DNA of 64,000 nt from Massilia sp. BJB1822 (GCF_013369485.1 NZ_JABWEB010000013.1:87421-151420); one strand, 5' to 3'. Positions 38,171 to 48,746 are shown, counted from the stretch's first letter. The notes: generated by a model not told the origin, from the sequence alone. Program-made: numbers and translations.

Positions 38171-41083
38171 TTACTTCTTCGGCTTCACTTCAAATTCGCC
38201 GACCAGCACCGTGCTGCCCTGCCCCGCCAGGCGCAGCGTTACCATCTGATCCTTGGCCGCCGCCGTGCCAAAGCCGGTACTGAACTTCAGCTGCAAGGTG
38301 GTGGCGCCGGCAACAATCTGCTGGCGGTGTCCATAGAAATTGGCCTCCACCCGGTAGACGCCAGGCTTTGCATGGCGCAGCGAGAATTCTTCCGGCCCAT
38401 ATCCACCCGTCATATCGGGCGACATCATCCCGCCCTGGTACGTCAGGCGGTGGCCATAGAAGGAACGCTCGCCGTTCGGATCAGTCACCCACAGATCCAT
38501 ATCGCTATTGTCCGCATCCCAGGTCAGCACCACGCGCAGATCCAGCGGCAGGTTTTTCAGCAGTCGCGAGTCGATCTGGCTCACGTCCACCTTGACGCCC
38601 TTGGCCTGCGCCTTCGCCAGCGTCTCATTCATCTCCGCCAGCGCGATCTGTTCGATCTCGGGGAAGCGCCCGTCCCAGGGCCGCAGCACAACCTCGTACA
38701 GCTGGTCCACGGCGCGCTGCCAGCGTCCGCAATCGGCCAGCGCCAGGCCCAGGTCGCGGAAGGATTGCGGCTCCTCCTCACCCAGCAACTGCACCTGCTC
38801 GAATACCGGCACCGCCAGCTCCGGCGCGCCGGCCTGCATCAAGCGGTAGCCCAGTACGCGCAGCACCTGGCGGTTTTCCAGCTCCATCTCGGCCAGATTC
38901 GACAGCACGCGCAGCGCCAGCTCGCGCTGCCCCTTGTCGAACAGGAGGCCTGCGGCGTCGAGGAAGAAGGCGCTGCTATTCAGATAGGAGGGGCGTTCGT
39001 CCAGATACACGGCATAAATCCTGTCCGGCACCGCAGCCTTCATGCGCTGGATATAGGGCGCATCGGCCTGCCATTTCTTCAGTGCGATGGATGCGCCGCC
39101 GTTTTGCCTGGTCGCCGATTCGGCATCACTGGATGAGATGTTCGAACCAGTTACCGTCACCATGCGTGTATCGGCGCGGCCAAAGTTCGATGTCGTTCCG
39201 CCTGGGGCGAATTGCAGGGCAGGCGCTGGCATCGGCGGGGGTACGAGGCGTTGACGCTCTTCGAAGACACCATCCTGCAAAATCACGGGCTGCCGGGGTT
39301 TAGGCGGCAGGGGCGCATCCTTGGGATAGCCCTTCTCCCACCATGCCACCTTGCGCTCGAAAGCACGCACCACACTATCCAGCTGCTTCTGGCGCTTTTG
39401 CGCAAGCTGCTGGCCGCGCACCATTTTCAGTTTTTCGTAGGCGGCGCGCATGGATTCCGGCGGCAATACCTCATGGCGCACATAGTCTTCCAGCCTTTCC
39501 AGAACGAGCAGCGACGTCTCGCGGGTGGGGATGCCGAAGTCCGCACCCAGGCGGCGGATAGCGCCGCGCCGCAGCTCATACTCGCCATCCAGCTCCTGCA
39601 GCTTGCGGCTGGCCCACCACCACGCGGCCAGGCTGCCAGACGGTGTGGCTGCGTCGATGTCGAAAGCGATGCCGCGCGGCTTGCCTTGCTCCAGCACCGT
39701 CAGCTCGATGCGAGCCGTAGCGGCCGACAGCTTGCCGGCAACGCGCAGCAGGCCATCGCGCGCGCCAGCCACATCGGCCAGTAGTTCGCCAGCGCCGGCA
39801 GCGTTCATGGCACGCAATTGCGGGCCGTCGCTCAGCAAAGCCTCCGCCGCCGCCTCGGGACGCAATGGATCGATGGCAATCAGCTGGCCGCCACTGCGTT
39901 CCGCCAGCGAGGCCAGGCGCGCCGTGTCCGCGCCCAGCTGCGGCGCCAGTGCATACAGGCGCTGGTTTGCCGCCAGCGCAGGGAAGCGCTGACTGCCGTA
40001 ATTACTCAAGCCATCGCTGAACAGCAGATATTCGCCCACATCGGTTTGCGGCTTCCAGTCGCCCAGCGCACTGGCACCGTCATAAACGGTGGCGGCCAGC
40101 GCCTTGCGCAGCGCCTCCCAGTTGCCGTCGGCGATGCGGAAGACCTGTGGCGCTTCGGCGCGGTCGCGCAGGCGGATCAGGCGCACTTCGGCGCGGCCCA
40201 GCGCCTTGAAGTACCGGTCCAATGCCTGCAGCTGCGCTTCGTGCGGATGGCTGGCGGCCGAACCGGAGCTGTCCCACAGCAGCCCCACCACCTTTGGCAG
40301 CGCACGCGCCACGCGCTGCACGCCGACCGGCAACTCGGCCATGAAGTAGCGCGCACCGCCAAACTCCTGCACATACACGCGCTGCGCCAAATCGGCATCC
40401 AGCAGCAGCTTCACCGCACCATCCGAAGCTTTGAGAGGGCGTACCAGATGCGCGCGATAGCCGCCGGCATGACGCTCGAAATTCAGCAGGCCGGTCGCGC
40501 CGATCAGCGCCGGCTCCTCGCGCACCCCGTTCAAATCCAGTTCCAGCCGCGTATCCTGCGGCAGCGCGCCGTAGGACAGCGGCAGCAGCCAGGCCAGGCG
40601 GCCCTGCTCGCGCTTCAGCGTTTCGACATAGCGCAGCTCCACCGTGCGGCTGCCGCCGGCCGGAATCGGGTACACGCGCAAGCGGAACTGATTGCCCGCG
40701 GTCTGCTCCAGCAAGCCGGGATCGATGCCGCGCCGCTCCTCGGCCTCCAGAATCTCGCGGCCGCGTTTTTTCTCCACCGGCACGGCAGGCCGCAGCGCGC
40801 CATCGATATCGAGGGAGAAACCGGTGAGTTGCTGGCCCTCGGCCAGCGGGAATTCCAGCGTCCCCTCCAGCTGGCGCAGGTTCGGGTTGAAGAACACCAT
40901 GCGCACCGTGGTTTCCGCCATGCTGCCGCTGACGGCCCCGCGTATCGCCAGGCTTTGCAAGCGCACAGGTTCACTCGCCTCCGGCACCCGCATCAATGGC
41001 CAGCGCGCGATCTGCGCCTGCGCCTGGGCCTGGGCCTGGGCCGCAAGCAGGAGCAGCAAAAATGTAAATATTCGCATCAACAT
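38171..41083 (-). CDS. VIT / vWA / DUF2135 domain secreted protein
   Basis: A 970-residue exported protein. The signal peptide ends in an AQAQAQ run. Then comes a VIT domain (about 40-180; RMVFFNPNLRQLEGTLEFPL), a vWA-like domain with a MIDAS-type DSSGS (about 270-430), a helical part, a Pro-rich stretch and a TGSN motif near 640-650 (MVTVTGSNISSS). TPR-like helices follow (about 680-800), then a DUF2135 domain near the C terminus (VVLTWDADNSDMDLWVTDPN). It is convergent with the sigma/anti-sigma pair, ending three bases from it. VIT/vWA proteins are often surface or protease-inhibitor-like; the exact role is unknown. Confidence 0.85.
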   Translation of the reverse strand: MLMRIFTFLLLLLAAQAQAQAQAQIARWPLMRVPEASEPVRLQSLAIRGAVSGSMAETTVRMVFFNPNLRQLEGTLEFPLAEGQQLTGFSLDIDGALRPAVPVEKKRGREILEAEERRGIDPGLLEQTAGNQFRLRVYPIPAGGSRTVELRYVETLKREQGRLAWLLPLSYGALPQDTRLELDLNGVREEPALIGATGLLNFERHAGGYRAHLVRPLKASDGAVKLLLDADLAQRVYVQEFGGARYFMAELPVGVQRVARALPKVVGLLWDSSGSAASHPHEAQLQALDRYFKALGRAEVRLIRLRDRAEAPQVFRIADGNWEALRKALAATVYDGASALGDWKPQTDVGEYLLFSDGLSNYGSQRFPALAANQRLYALAPQLGADTARLASLAERSGGQLIAIDPLRPEAAAEALLSDGPQLRAMNAAGAGELLADVAGARDGLLRVAGKLSAATARIELTVLEQGKPRGIAFDIDAATPSGSLAAWWWASRKLQELDGEYELRRGAIRRLGADFGIPTRETSLLVLERLEDYVRHEVLPPESMRAAYEKLKMVRGQQLAQKRQKQLDSVVRAFERKVAWWEKGYPKDAPLPPKPRQPVILQDGVFEERQRLVPPPMPAPALQFAPGGTTSNFGRADTRMVTVTGSNISSSDAESATRQNGGASIALKKWQADAPYIQRMKAAVPDRIYAVYLDERPSYLNSSAFFLDAAGLLFDKGQRELALRVLSNLAEMELENRQVLRVLGYRLMQAGAPELAVPVFEQVQLLGEEEPQSFRDLGLALADCGRWQRAVDQLYEVVLRPWDGRFPEIEQIALAEMNETLAKAQAKGVKVDVSQIDSRLLKNLPLDLRVVLTWDADNSDMDLWVTDPNGERSFYGHRLTYQGGMMSPDMTGGYGPEEFSLRHAKPGVYRVEANFYGHRQQIVAGATTLQLKFSTGFGTAAAKDQMVTLRLAGQGSTVLVGEFEVKPKK

Positions 41084-41543
41084 GATTTAACCCTTATGGT
41101 CTGTTATTCGACTCACGGTATTAAACGGAGCACAATACAAAACGGGGTTAAATTCGCAAAATTATTATTTTGCAAGGCAGGGATGCACGCCGCAGGCTTG
41201 CAGCCGGATACCATTAGTTAATGATAACTTTATGCTTCGTTGCAGCGGTGCCAACAAAAACCCGTGCAAAAAGCTCGGAAATACGGTATAGTTACATCTT
41301 GTGCGCTGCAACACCCCGCAGCTGCAAAGAATTACACAACTAGCAGCTTCGCGAACCTCTGTCGGCATCCCATCTGGTGCCGCTTAAAGCCCTCCGCCTT
41401 ATGTGTCGAAACCTGACACAGTCCCGGCGCAAAGCTTTTGTGCCGAAATTTCTAAAGTATTAGAGTCGTTTCGTTATTGGTTAGCGTTGCTATTCTGCGT
41501 TCTGCTTTTCCGCACGAGCGCCTGATTTTTACGAAAGATAAGA
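41084..41543. promoter_or_regulatory. 460-base divergent intergenic region before the helicase gene
   Basis: It holds promoters for the VIT/vWA gene and the helicase gene, but none is clear. Visible structures are a perfect GCAAAAT/ATTTTGC inverted repeat (41156-41173), a TGTGTC/GACACA repeat (41402-41420) and an imperfect hairpin around CGGCGCAAAG (41425-41445). A long leader before a DEAD-box helicase gene is typical of cold-regulated or autoregulated transcripts. No protein-coding ORF is convincing. Confidence 0.4.
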
Positions 41544-43040
<1,497 letters not shown>

Positions 43041-43060
43041 TCCCCCGATAGCCTGATCCG

Positions 43061-43087
43061 AAGGCCGCCATCCAGGCGGCCTTTTTT
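43061..43087 (+). terminator. Rho-independent terminator after rhlE
   Basis: GGCCGCC pairs with GGCGGCC around a five-base loop, preceded by AA and followed by TTTTTT, about 20 bases beyond the helicase stop codon. Confidence 0.9.
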
Positions 43088-43126
43088 ATTTCCGACCAAA
43101 AGCACCATTTCCTTATTTTTTAATAT

Positions 43127-43146
43127 ATACTTGCTTTATCAAGTAT
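43127..43146. promoter_or_regulatory. Candidate MarR operator
   Basis: A perfect inverted repeat, ATACTTG and CAAGTAT with a six-base spacer, lies 16 bases before the ATG of the MarR gene and overlaps an AT-rich promoter-like stretch. MarR proteins usually repress their own operon by binding such palindromes. Confidence 0.6.
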
Positions 43147-43162
43147 TTTTCAAGGAGTAATC

Positions 43163-43609
43163 ATGGATCAAGAAGAGGTTTCGGGAGTGGCGCTGGAGTT
43201 TTGCCTGCGCTTGGCACGGGCGCAGGCCTTGGTGGTGCGGCGGCTGGATACGGTCTTGGGCGCCCATCATGGCCTGAGCTTTGGTGACTTTGTATTGCTG
43301 CACCATTTGTCGAAAGCGCCGGGCGGCCGCCTGCGGCGCGTGGATCTGGCGGAGAAGCTGGGCCTGACGGCATCGGGCGTCACGCGCACCTTGCTGCCGC
43401 TGGAGAAGACCGGCTATGTGGCGCGCCAGGCCGATGCGCGCGATGCGCGCGTGAGTTATGCGGCCATCACGCCGGCCGGGCATGAGATTTTCGATAACGC
43501 GCTCTTCACCTCGAAAGAGACGTGCAATGAGCTGCTGCGCCACGCGGCGCCGGACCAGCTGGAGGCCATGTCGGCGGCCCTCGGCTACGTGGCGGGGATG
43601 AGCGCATGA
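43163..43609 (+). CDS. MarR family transcriptional regulator
   Basis: A winged-helix repressor of 148 residues. DNA-recognition part: LSKAPGGRLRRVDLAEKLGL then TASGVTRTLLPLEKTGYVAR, with the wing DARDARVSYAAITPAG. It has a good ribosome-binding site (AAGGAG). It overlaps the following MFS gene by four bases (ATGA), so it most likely controls that exporter in response to a small ligand. Confidence 0.92.
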   Translation: MDQEEVSGVALEFCLRLARAQALVVRRLDTVLGAHHGLSFGDFVLLHHLSKAPGGRLRRVDLAEKLGLTASGVTRTLLPLEKTGYVARQADARDARVSYAAITPAGHEIFDNALFTSKETCNELLRHAAPDQLEAMSAALGYVAGMSA

Positions 43610-44856
43610 GCGCCGCGCTGAAGGACAACGCCAACTTCCGCTGGCTGATGAGCGGAGCGACCATCTCGATGCTGGGCGACCAGTTCACACTGATCGCCCT
43701 GCCCTGGCTGGTGCTGCGCCTGACCGGCGATCCGCTCTCGCTCGGCCTGGTGATTGCGCTGATGGGCATTCCGCGCGCGGTCTTTATCTTATTAGGCGGC
43801 GCGCTGGTGGACCGCTATTCGCCCAAGCAAGTGCTGATGCTGACCAAGTACGCCAGCAGCATCCTGCTGGGCACCCTGACCTTTGCCGTGCTGACCAGCC
43901 AGGCCAGCCTGCCGCTGGTGTATGCGCTGGCCTTCTGCATCGGCCTGGCCCAGGCCTTCGCGGTGCCGGCCGGCAGTTCCATGCTGCCGCGCACCATCGA
44001 GCCGCATCTGCTGCAGGCGGCCAACGGCATCATGATGGGCTTGCGCCAGCTGACGCTATTGGCCGGTCCCTTGCTGGCGGCACTGATCCTGGTGCTCGAA
44101 GGCGGCAATGGCGCGGTAGCCAGCATGCGCGCACTGGGTATCGCTTTCGGCATCGATTGCATGAGCTATCTGGTGTCGGCGTGGACGCTATCCCAAGTCA
44201 AGCCGCTGGACGTGGCCAAGCCGCCGCAAGAGCAGCACTTGCTGCGCTCCGTGGGCGAAGGCATCGCCATGGTCTGGCGCGATACGGATATGCGCAGCTG
44301 CTTCCTGTACTGGGGGCTGGTGTCCTTCTTCGTCGGCGGCGCGATGCAGGTGGCGATGCCGCTGCTGGCGCAGAATACGCTGCACGATGCGGCCGCTCTG
44401 GGCGTCCTGTTAGGCACCCACGGTATCGGCACGCTGATCGGCATGGCCGCTTCCGGCATGTTGAAGAAGCTGCGCTGGCTCAGTTTCGGCGCCATGATCC
44501 TGAGCGTGGACGCATTGGCCGGCGTGCTTCTGATGCCGGTGGGCGCCATCAGCGCCAGCTGGCAGGGCATTCTGCTGATGCTGCCCCTGGGCTTGATCGG
44601 CGGCTTCATACAGATCGCCGTCTTCACCTGGATCCAGCAGCGCGTGCCGCCGCAGATGATGGGCCGCACCATGAGCATCTTCATGTTCATCTTCATGGGA
44701 CTGGCGCCGCTATCGGCCGCGAGTACCGGCTGGGTGCTGCAGTACCTCACGCTGACCGAGCTGTTTGCCGGCGGCGGCGCCCTGCTGGTGTGCTTCGCGC
44801 TGGGCGCCTGGCTGTTCACGCCCATGCGCCACATCCGCCACAGCGCCGCCGGGTAA
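43606..44856 (+). CDS. Major facilitator superfamily transporter, probable exporter
   Basis: A 416-residue inner-membrane protein with about 12 helices of the MFS type. The loop 2-3 motif is seen in GGALVDRYSPKQVLMLTKY (a G-x3-D-R motif A variant). The N terminus LMSGATISMLGDQFTLIALPW resembles the drug and macrolide exporter-like group. It is translationally coupled to a MarR repressor, which suggests inducible efflux. Substrate unknown. Confidence 0.85.
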   Translation: MSAALKDNANFRWLMSGATISMLGDQFTLIALPWLVLRLTGDPLSLGLVIALMGIPRAVFILLGGALVDRYSPKQVLMLTKYASSILLGTLTFAVLTSQASLPLVYALAFCIGLAQAFAVPAGSSMLPRTIEPHLLQAANGIMMGLRQLTLLAGPLLAALILVLEGGNGAVASMRALGIAFGIDCMSYLVSAWTLSQVKPLDVAKPPQEQHLLRSVGEGIAMVWRDTDMRSCFLYWGLVSFFVGGAMQVAMPLLAQNTLHDAAALGVLLGTHGIGTLIGMAASGMLKKLRWLSFGAMILSVDALAGVLLMPVGAISASWQGILLMLPLGLIGGFIQIAVFTWIQQRVPPQMMGRTMSIFMFIFMGLAPLSAASTGWVLQYLTLTELFAGGGALLVCFALGAWLFTPMRHIRHSAAG

Positions 44857-44888
44857 AATGGAGGATTGTCAGCACGCCGGATCATGCA

Positions 44889-45851
44889 ATGGAAACCAAA
44901 TGGCTGGAAGACTTCATCTCCCTGGTCGAAACCAATAACTTCAGCCGCTCGGCCCAGCTGCGTCACGTGACGCAGCCGGCCTTCTCGCGCCGCATCCAGT
45001 CGCTGGAAAACTGGCTGGGCACGGACCTGATCGACCGCACCTCCTACCCGACCCGGCTCACGCCGGCCGGGCTGGTGTTCTACGAGCAGGCGCTGGAGAT
45101 GCTGGGCCAGATCAACGGCGTGCGCGAACTGCTGCGCAATAAGCGGGTGGCGGCGCTGACCAGCATCGATCTGGCCGTGCCGCACACCCTGTCGCTGACC
45201 TTTGTGCCGAAGTGGATCACGGAACTGGAAAGCGATTTTGCGCCCATCAACAGCCGCCTGATGGCGCTCAACGTGCACGACGCCGTGCTGCAGCTGGTCG
45301 AAGGCGGCTGCGACCTGCTGTTGTGCTACCACCATCCGCGCCAGCCGGTGCAGCTCGATCCGGGCCGCTACGATATGCTGGTGCTGGGCCGCGAAGCGCT
45401 GCGCGCCTACGCCCGCTGCGACAAGAACCGCCAGCCCGAATTCATGCTGCCGGGCCGGAAGCAATCGCCCCTGCCCTTCCTCTCGTATACCAATAATGCC
45501 TATCTGGGCCGCATGGTCGACCTGATACGCAGCGACACCAAACAGGCGCTGCACCTGGAACAGCATTATGAAACCGATATGGCTGAAGGCTTGAAGATGA
45601 TGGCGCTGGAGGGCCGCGGCATCGCCTTCCTGCCCGAATCGGCGGTGACGCGCGAGGTCAAGCAAAAGCTGCTGGCGCGCGCCGACGGCGGCGGCACGGA
45701 ATGGGAAATCGAGATGGAAATCCGGCTTTACCGCGAGCGCCCCTCGGCTGCGCGGCCCGGCAAGACCATCGTCGGTAAGCTGTGGGAGTTCCTCGCCGAG
45801 CGCCAGAAACCGGCCGCCGCGCGCCGCCGCATCCCCGCCTCGGAGCGCTGA
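44889..45851 (+). CDS. LysR family transcriptional regulator
   Basis: A 320-residue LysR regulator. The N-terminal helix-turn-helix reads DFISLVETNNFSRSAQLRHV then TQPAFSRRIQSLENWLG. The C-terminal effector domain is of typical length, with an extra basic tail (KPAAARRRIPASER). ATG 44889 gives the standard start; the longer frame from 44157 is a shadow of the MFS gene. It lies 254 bases upstream of gdhA on the same strand, with a LysR-type palindrome between them, so gdhA control is a fair inference. Confidence 0.92.
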   Translation: METKWLEDFISLVETNNFSRSAQLRHVTQPAFSRRIQSLENWLGTDLIDRTSYPTRLTPAGLVFYEQALEMLGQINGVRELLRNKRVAALTSIDLAVPHTLSLTFVPKWITELESDFAPINSRLMALNVHDAVLQLVEGGCDLLLCYHHPRQPVQLDPGRYDMLVLGREALRAYARCDKNRQPEFMLPGRKQSPLPFLSYTNNAYLGRMVDLIRSDTKQALHLEQHYETDMAEGLKMMALEGRGIAFLPESAVTREVKQKLLARADGGGTEWEIEMEIRLYRERPSAARPGKTIVGKLWEFLAERQKPAAARRRIPASER

Positions 45852-45969
45852 AACGCGCCACTGGCGCGCGCCAGCGCCGCCAAAGAATTAACAATTCGAC
45901 CAAACTAAACGCCGGAATCGCTCAGCCATTCTAGGCGAAAGTTCGGCCTTTTTCCGGTCGCCGGGAGGT

Positions 45970-45986
45970 TATGCAAAATTTGCATA
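45970..45986. promoter_or_regulatory. Candidate LysR-type binding site upstream of gdhA
   Basis: A 17-base perfect palindrome, TATGCAAA-A-TTTGCATA, contains the T-N11-A core expected for LysR proteins. It lies 120 bases before the gdhA ATG. A second, shorter repeat (GAATT-AAC-AATTC) is at 45885-45897. Confidence 0.6.
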
Positions 45987-46105
45987 GCTGGATGCTCATA
46001 CGGCATTGGCCGCCCTGTTGACTCGAGCCTATGATTCGCTCGCCTGCCGCCGCAGCCCATGCGCGGCGCCATAACGAACACATACCGCGAATCAGGAGTC
46101 ACACA

Positions 46106-47389
46106 ATGACGAATCACGCACTGCCTTCCTACCTCAATCCCGAAGACCTCGGCCCATGGGGTCAGTACCTGAAACAGATCGACCGCGTTACCCCCCACCT
46201 CGGCGGCCTGTCGCGCTGGGTGGAAACCCTGAAGCGCCCTAAGCGCATCCTGACCGTTGACGTGCCTATCGAGCGCGACGACGGCTCCATCGCCCACTTC
46301 GAAGGCTACCGCGTGCAGCACAATATGTCGCGCGGCCCAGGCAAAGGCGGCGTGCGCTTCCACCAGGACGTAACCCTGTCCGAAGTGATGGCCCTGTCGG
46401 CATGGATGACCGTGAAAAACGCGGCCGTCAACGTGCCATACGGCGGCGCCAAAGGCGGTATCCGTGTCGATCCGAAAACCCTGTCGCGTGGTGAACTGCA
46501 GCGTCTGACCCGCCGCTACACCAGCGAAATCAGCATGATCATCGGCCCAACCAAGGACATCCCGGCACCGGACGTCAACACCAACGAACAGGTGATGGCA
46601 TGGATGATGGACTCCTACTCCATGATCGAAGGCAACCTGTCGACCGGCGTTGTAACCGGTAAGCCAATCTCGCTGGGTGGCTCGCTGGGCCGCCGCGAAG
46701 CGACCGGCCGTGGCGTGTTCGTGGTGGGCGTGGAAGCCGCTGCGAAACGCGGCGTGGCAATCAAGGGCGCACGTGTCGCCGTTCAAGGTTTCGGCAACGT
46801 GGGCGGCATTGCTGCTAACATGTTCGCTGAAGCTGGCGCCAAAGTGATCGCCGTTCAGGATCACACCGGCACCGTGGTGCACCAAGGCGGCCTGGATGTG
46901 GCCCTGCTGCACAAGCACGTGGCCGAAGCTGGCGGCGTTGCCGGCTTCCCGGGCGCAGAAGCGCAGCTGGACCGCGACGCCTTCTGGGGCATCGAGTCCG
47001 ACATCCTGATCCCGGCCGCGCTGGAACAGCAGATCACCGCTGCCAACGCACCGAAGATCCGCACCAAGATCATCCTCGAAGGCGCTAACGGCCCTACCAC
47101 GCCGGAAGCGGACGACATCCTGAACGACAAGGATGTGCTGATCGTACCGGACGTGCTGGCCAACGCCGGCGGCGTGACCGTGTCCTACTTTGAGTGGGTG
47201 CAGGACTTCTCCAGCTTCTTCTGGACCGAAGAAGAGATCAACGCCCGTCTGACCCGCATCATGCAAGACGCATTCAAGTCGGTATGGGATGTGGCACAAG
47301 AGAAGAAGGTTTCGCTGCGTACCGCGACCTTCATCCTGGCGTGCACCCGCGTGCTGCAAGCGCGCGAAGTACGCGGCCTGTACCCTTAA
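46106..47389 (+). CDS. gdhA: Glutamate dehydrogenase
   Basis: It interconverts glutamate and 2-oxoglutarate plus ammonium. The 427-residue hexameric-type enzyme shows the Lys of the substrate site in VPYGGAKGGIRVDP, GPTKDIPAPDVNTNEQVMAW, and the nucleotide-binding fold RVAVQGFGNVGGIAANMF. The ATG at 46106 follows AGGAG; the 25 upstream codons of open frame are not needed. Coenzyme preference cannot be told safely from the motif. It is downstream of a LysR gene. Confidence 0.95.
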   Translation: MTNHALPSYLNPEDLGPWGQYLKQIDRVTPHLGGLSRWVETLKRPKRILTVDVPIERDDGSIAHFEGYRVQHNMSRGPGKGGVRFHQDVTLSEVMALSAWMTVKNAAVNVPYGGAKGGIRVDPKTLSRGELQRLTRRYTSEISMIIGPTKDIPAPDVNTNEQVMAWMMDSYSMIEGNLSTGVVTGKPISLGGSLGRREATGRGVFVVGVEAAAKRGVAIKGARVAVQGFGNVGGIAANMFAEAGAKVIAVQDHTGTVVHQGGLDVALLHKHVAEAGGVAGFPGAEAQLDRDAFWGIESDILIPAALEQQITAANAPKIRTKIILEGANGPTTPEADDILNDKDVLIVPDVLANAGGVTVSYFEWVQDFSSFFWTEEEINARLTRIMQDAFKSVWDVAQEKKVSLRTATFILACTRVLQAREVRGLYP

Positions 47390-47431
47390 ATACACAGCCT
47401 GACGGGCGTCCCCAGGGATGCTCGCCAGAAT

Positions 47432-47465
47432 GCGCCCGCACTGGCTTTGCGCCGTGCGGGCGTTT
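47432..47465 (+). terminator. Stem-loop after gdhA
   Basis: CGCCCGCA (47433-47440) pairs with TGCGGGCG (47455-47462) around a 14-base loop, followed by TTTG. It lies about 45 bases beyond the gdhA stop and 25 bases before the malic enzyme gene. The T-run is short, so termination may be partial. Confidence 0.5.
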
Positions 47466-47491
47466 GTCGCATCGGAGAAAGATAAAAAATT

Positions 47492-48724
47492 ATGAGCACG
47501 CTTGAGAAAAAAGCCCTCGAATACCATAAAGCCGGCAGCCCCGGCAAAATCGCCACCGCCGTCACCAAGAGCGTGGCCAGCCAGGACGACCTGGCGCTGG
47601 CTTACTCTCCCGGCGTGGCCGTGCCATGCGTCGAGATCCAGCGCGATCCCGAACTGGCCTACGACTACACCGCCAAGGGCAATCTGGTGGCGGTCATCAC
47701 CAACGGCACCGCCGTTCTGGGTCTGGGCAATATCGGCGCCCTGGCCGGCAAGCCTGTGATGGAAGGCAAAGTCGTGCTGTTCAAGAAGTTCGCCGGCATC
47801 GACGCCTTCGACATCGAGATCGACGAAACCGATCCGGACAAGCTGGTGGACATCATCGCCGCCCTGCACCCGACCTTCGGCGGCATCAACCTGGAAGACA
47901 TCAAGGCGCCGGAATGCTTCTACATCGAGCGCAAGCTGCGCGAGCGCCTGTCGATCCCGGTCTTCCATGACGACCAGCACGGCACCGCCATCGTGGTCGG
48001 CGCCGGCATGCTGAACGCGGTGGAACTGACCGGCCGCGATATCGCCGACGTGAAAATCGTCTGCTCCGGCGCGGGCGCTGCAGCCATCGCCTGCCTGGAA
48101 CTGCTGGTGGACATCGGCGCGCGCCGCGAGAACATCTTCGTCTGCGACTCCAAGGGCGTGCTGAGCACCGCCCGCGAGCTGACCGAAGAGAAGCGCGCCT
48201 GGGCCCAGGATACGCAAGCGACCACGCTGTCGCAGGTGATCGAAGGCGCCGACGTCTTCCTCGGCCTGTCCGGTCCCGGCCTGCTGTCGCAAGCCGACGT
48301 GCAGAAGATGAAGAAAAGCCCGATCGTCTTCACCCTGGCCAATCCCGACCCGGAACTGCGTCCGGAACTGGTGCGCGAAGTGGCGCCGGATGCGGTGATC
48401 GCCACCGGCCGTTCGGACTATCCGAACCAGATCAACAACGCCCTGTGCTTCCCTTACCTGTTCCGCGCGGCGCTGGATTCCCACGCCTCGACCATAAACC
48501 AGGAAATGAAGCGCGCCTGCGTGACCGCCCTGGCCGGCCTGGCCCGCGCCGACGCGCGCTTCGGCAAGGACTACGTGGTGCCAGGCCTGCTGGACGAACG
48601 CCTGCTGAGCGAAGTGACGCCGAAGATCGCTGCCGCAGCGGCGCGCAGCGGCGTGGCGCGCAAGCCGGTCGATCCGGTTGCTTACAGCGCCCGTCTGGCC
48701 GCCCTGGCCAAGGATCTGCTGTAA
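47492..48724 (+). CDS. maeB: NADP-type malic enzyme, short form
   Basis: Oxidatively decarboxylates malate to pyruvate. At 410 residues it carries the malic enzyme N-terminal domain (LALAYSPGVAVPCVEI), the Lys-containing catalytic region GKVVLFKKFAGIDAFDIEID, PVFHDDQHGTAIVVGAGM, and the NAD(P)-binding domain VKIVCSGAGAAAIACLEL. It lacks the C-terminal phosphotransacetylase-like domain of 750-residue MaeB proteins; the stop is clean and is followed by a terminator, so this is a genuine short form. Confidence 0.92.
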   Translation: MSTLEKKALEYHKAGSPGKIATAVTKSVASQDDLALAYSPGVAVPCVEIQRDPELAYDYTAKGNLVAVITNGTAVLGLGNIGALAGKPVMEGKVVLFKKFAGIDAFDIEIDETDPDKLVDIIAALHPTFGGINLEDIKAPECFYIERKLRERLSIPVFHDDQHGTAIVVGAGMLNAVELTGRDIADVKIVCSGAGAAAIACLELLVDIGARRENIFVCDSKGVLSTARELTEEKRAWAQDTQATTLSQVIEGADVFLGLSGPGLLSQADVQKMKKSPIVFTLANPDPELRPELVREVAPDAVIATGRSDYPNQINNALCFPYLFRAALDSHASTINQEMKRACVTALAGLARADARFGKDYVVPGLLDERLLSEVTPKIAAAAARSGVARKPVDPVAYSARLAALAKDLL

Positions 48725-48746
48725 AACTTGCCGTAGTAATGGCGTG

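Noticed and set aside
44157..44888. Long N-terminal extension of the LysR gene
   Set aside because: It overlaps the MFS gene in another frame; the LysR helix-turn-helix begins normally at ATG 44889.
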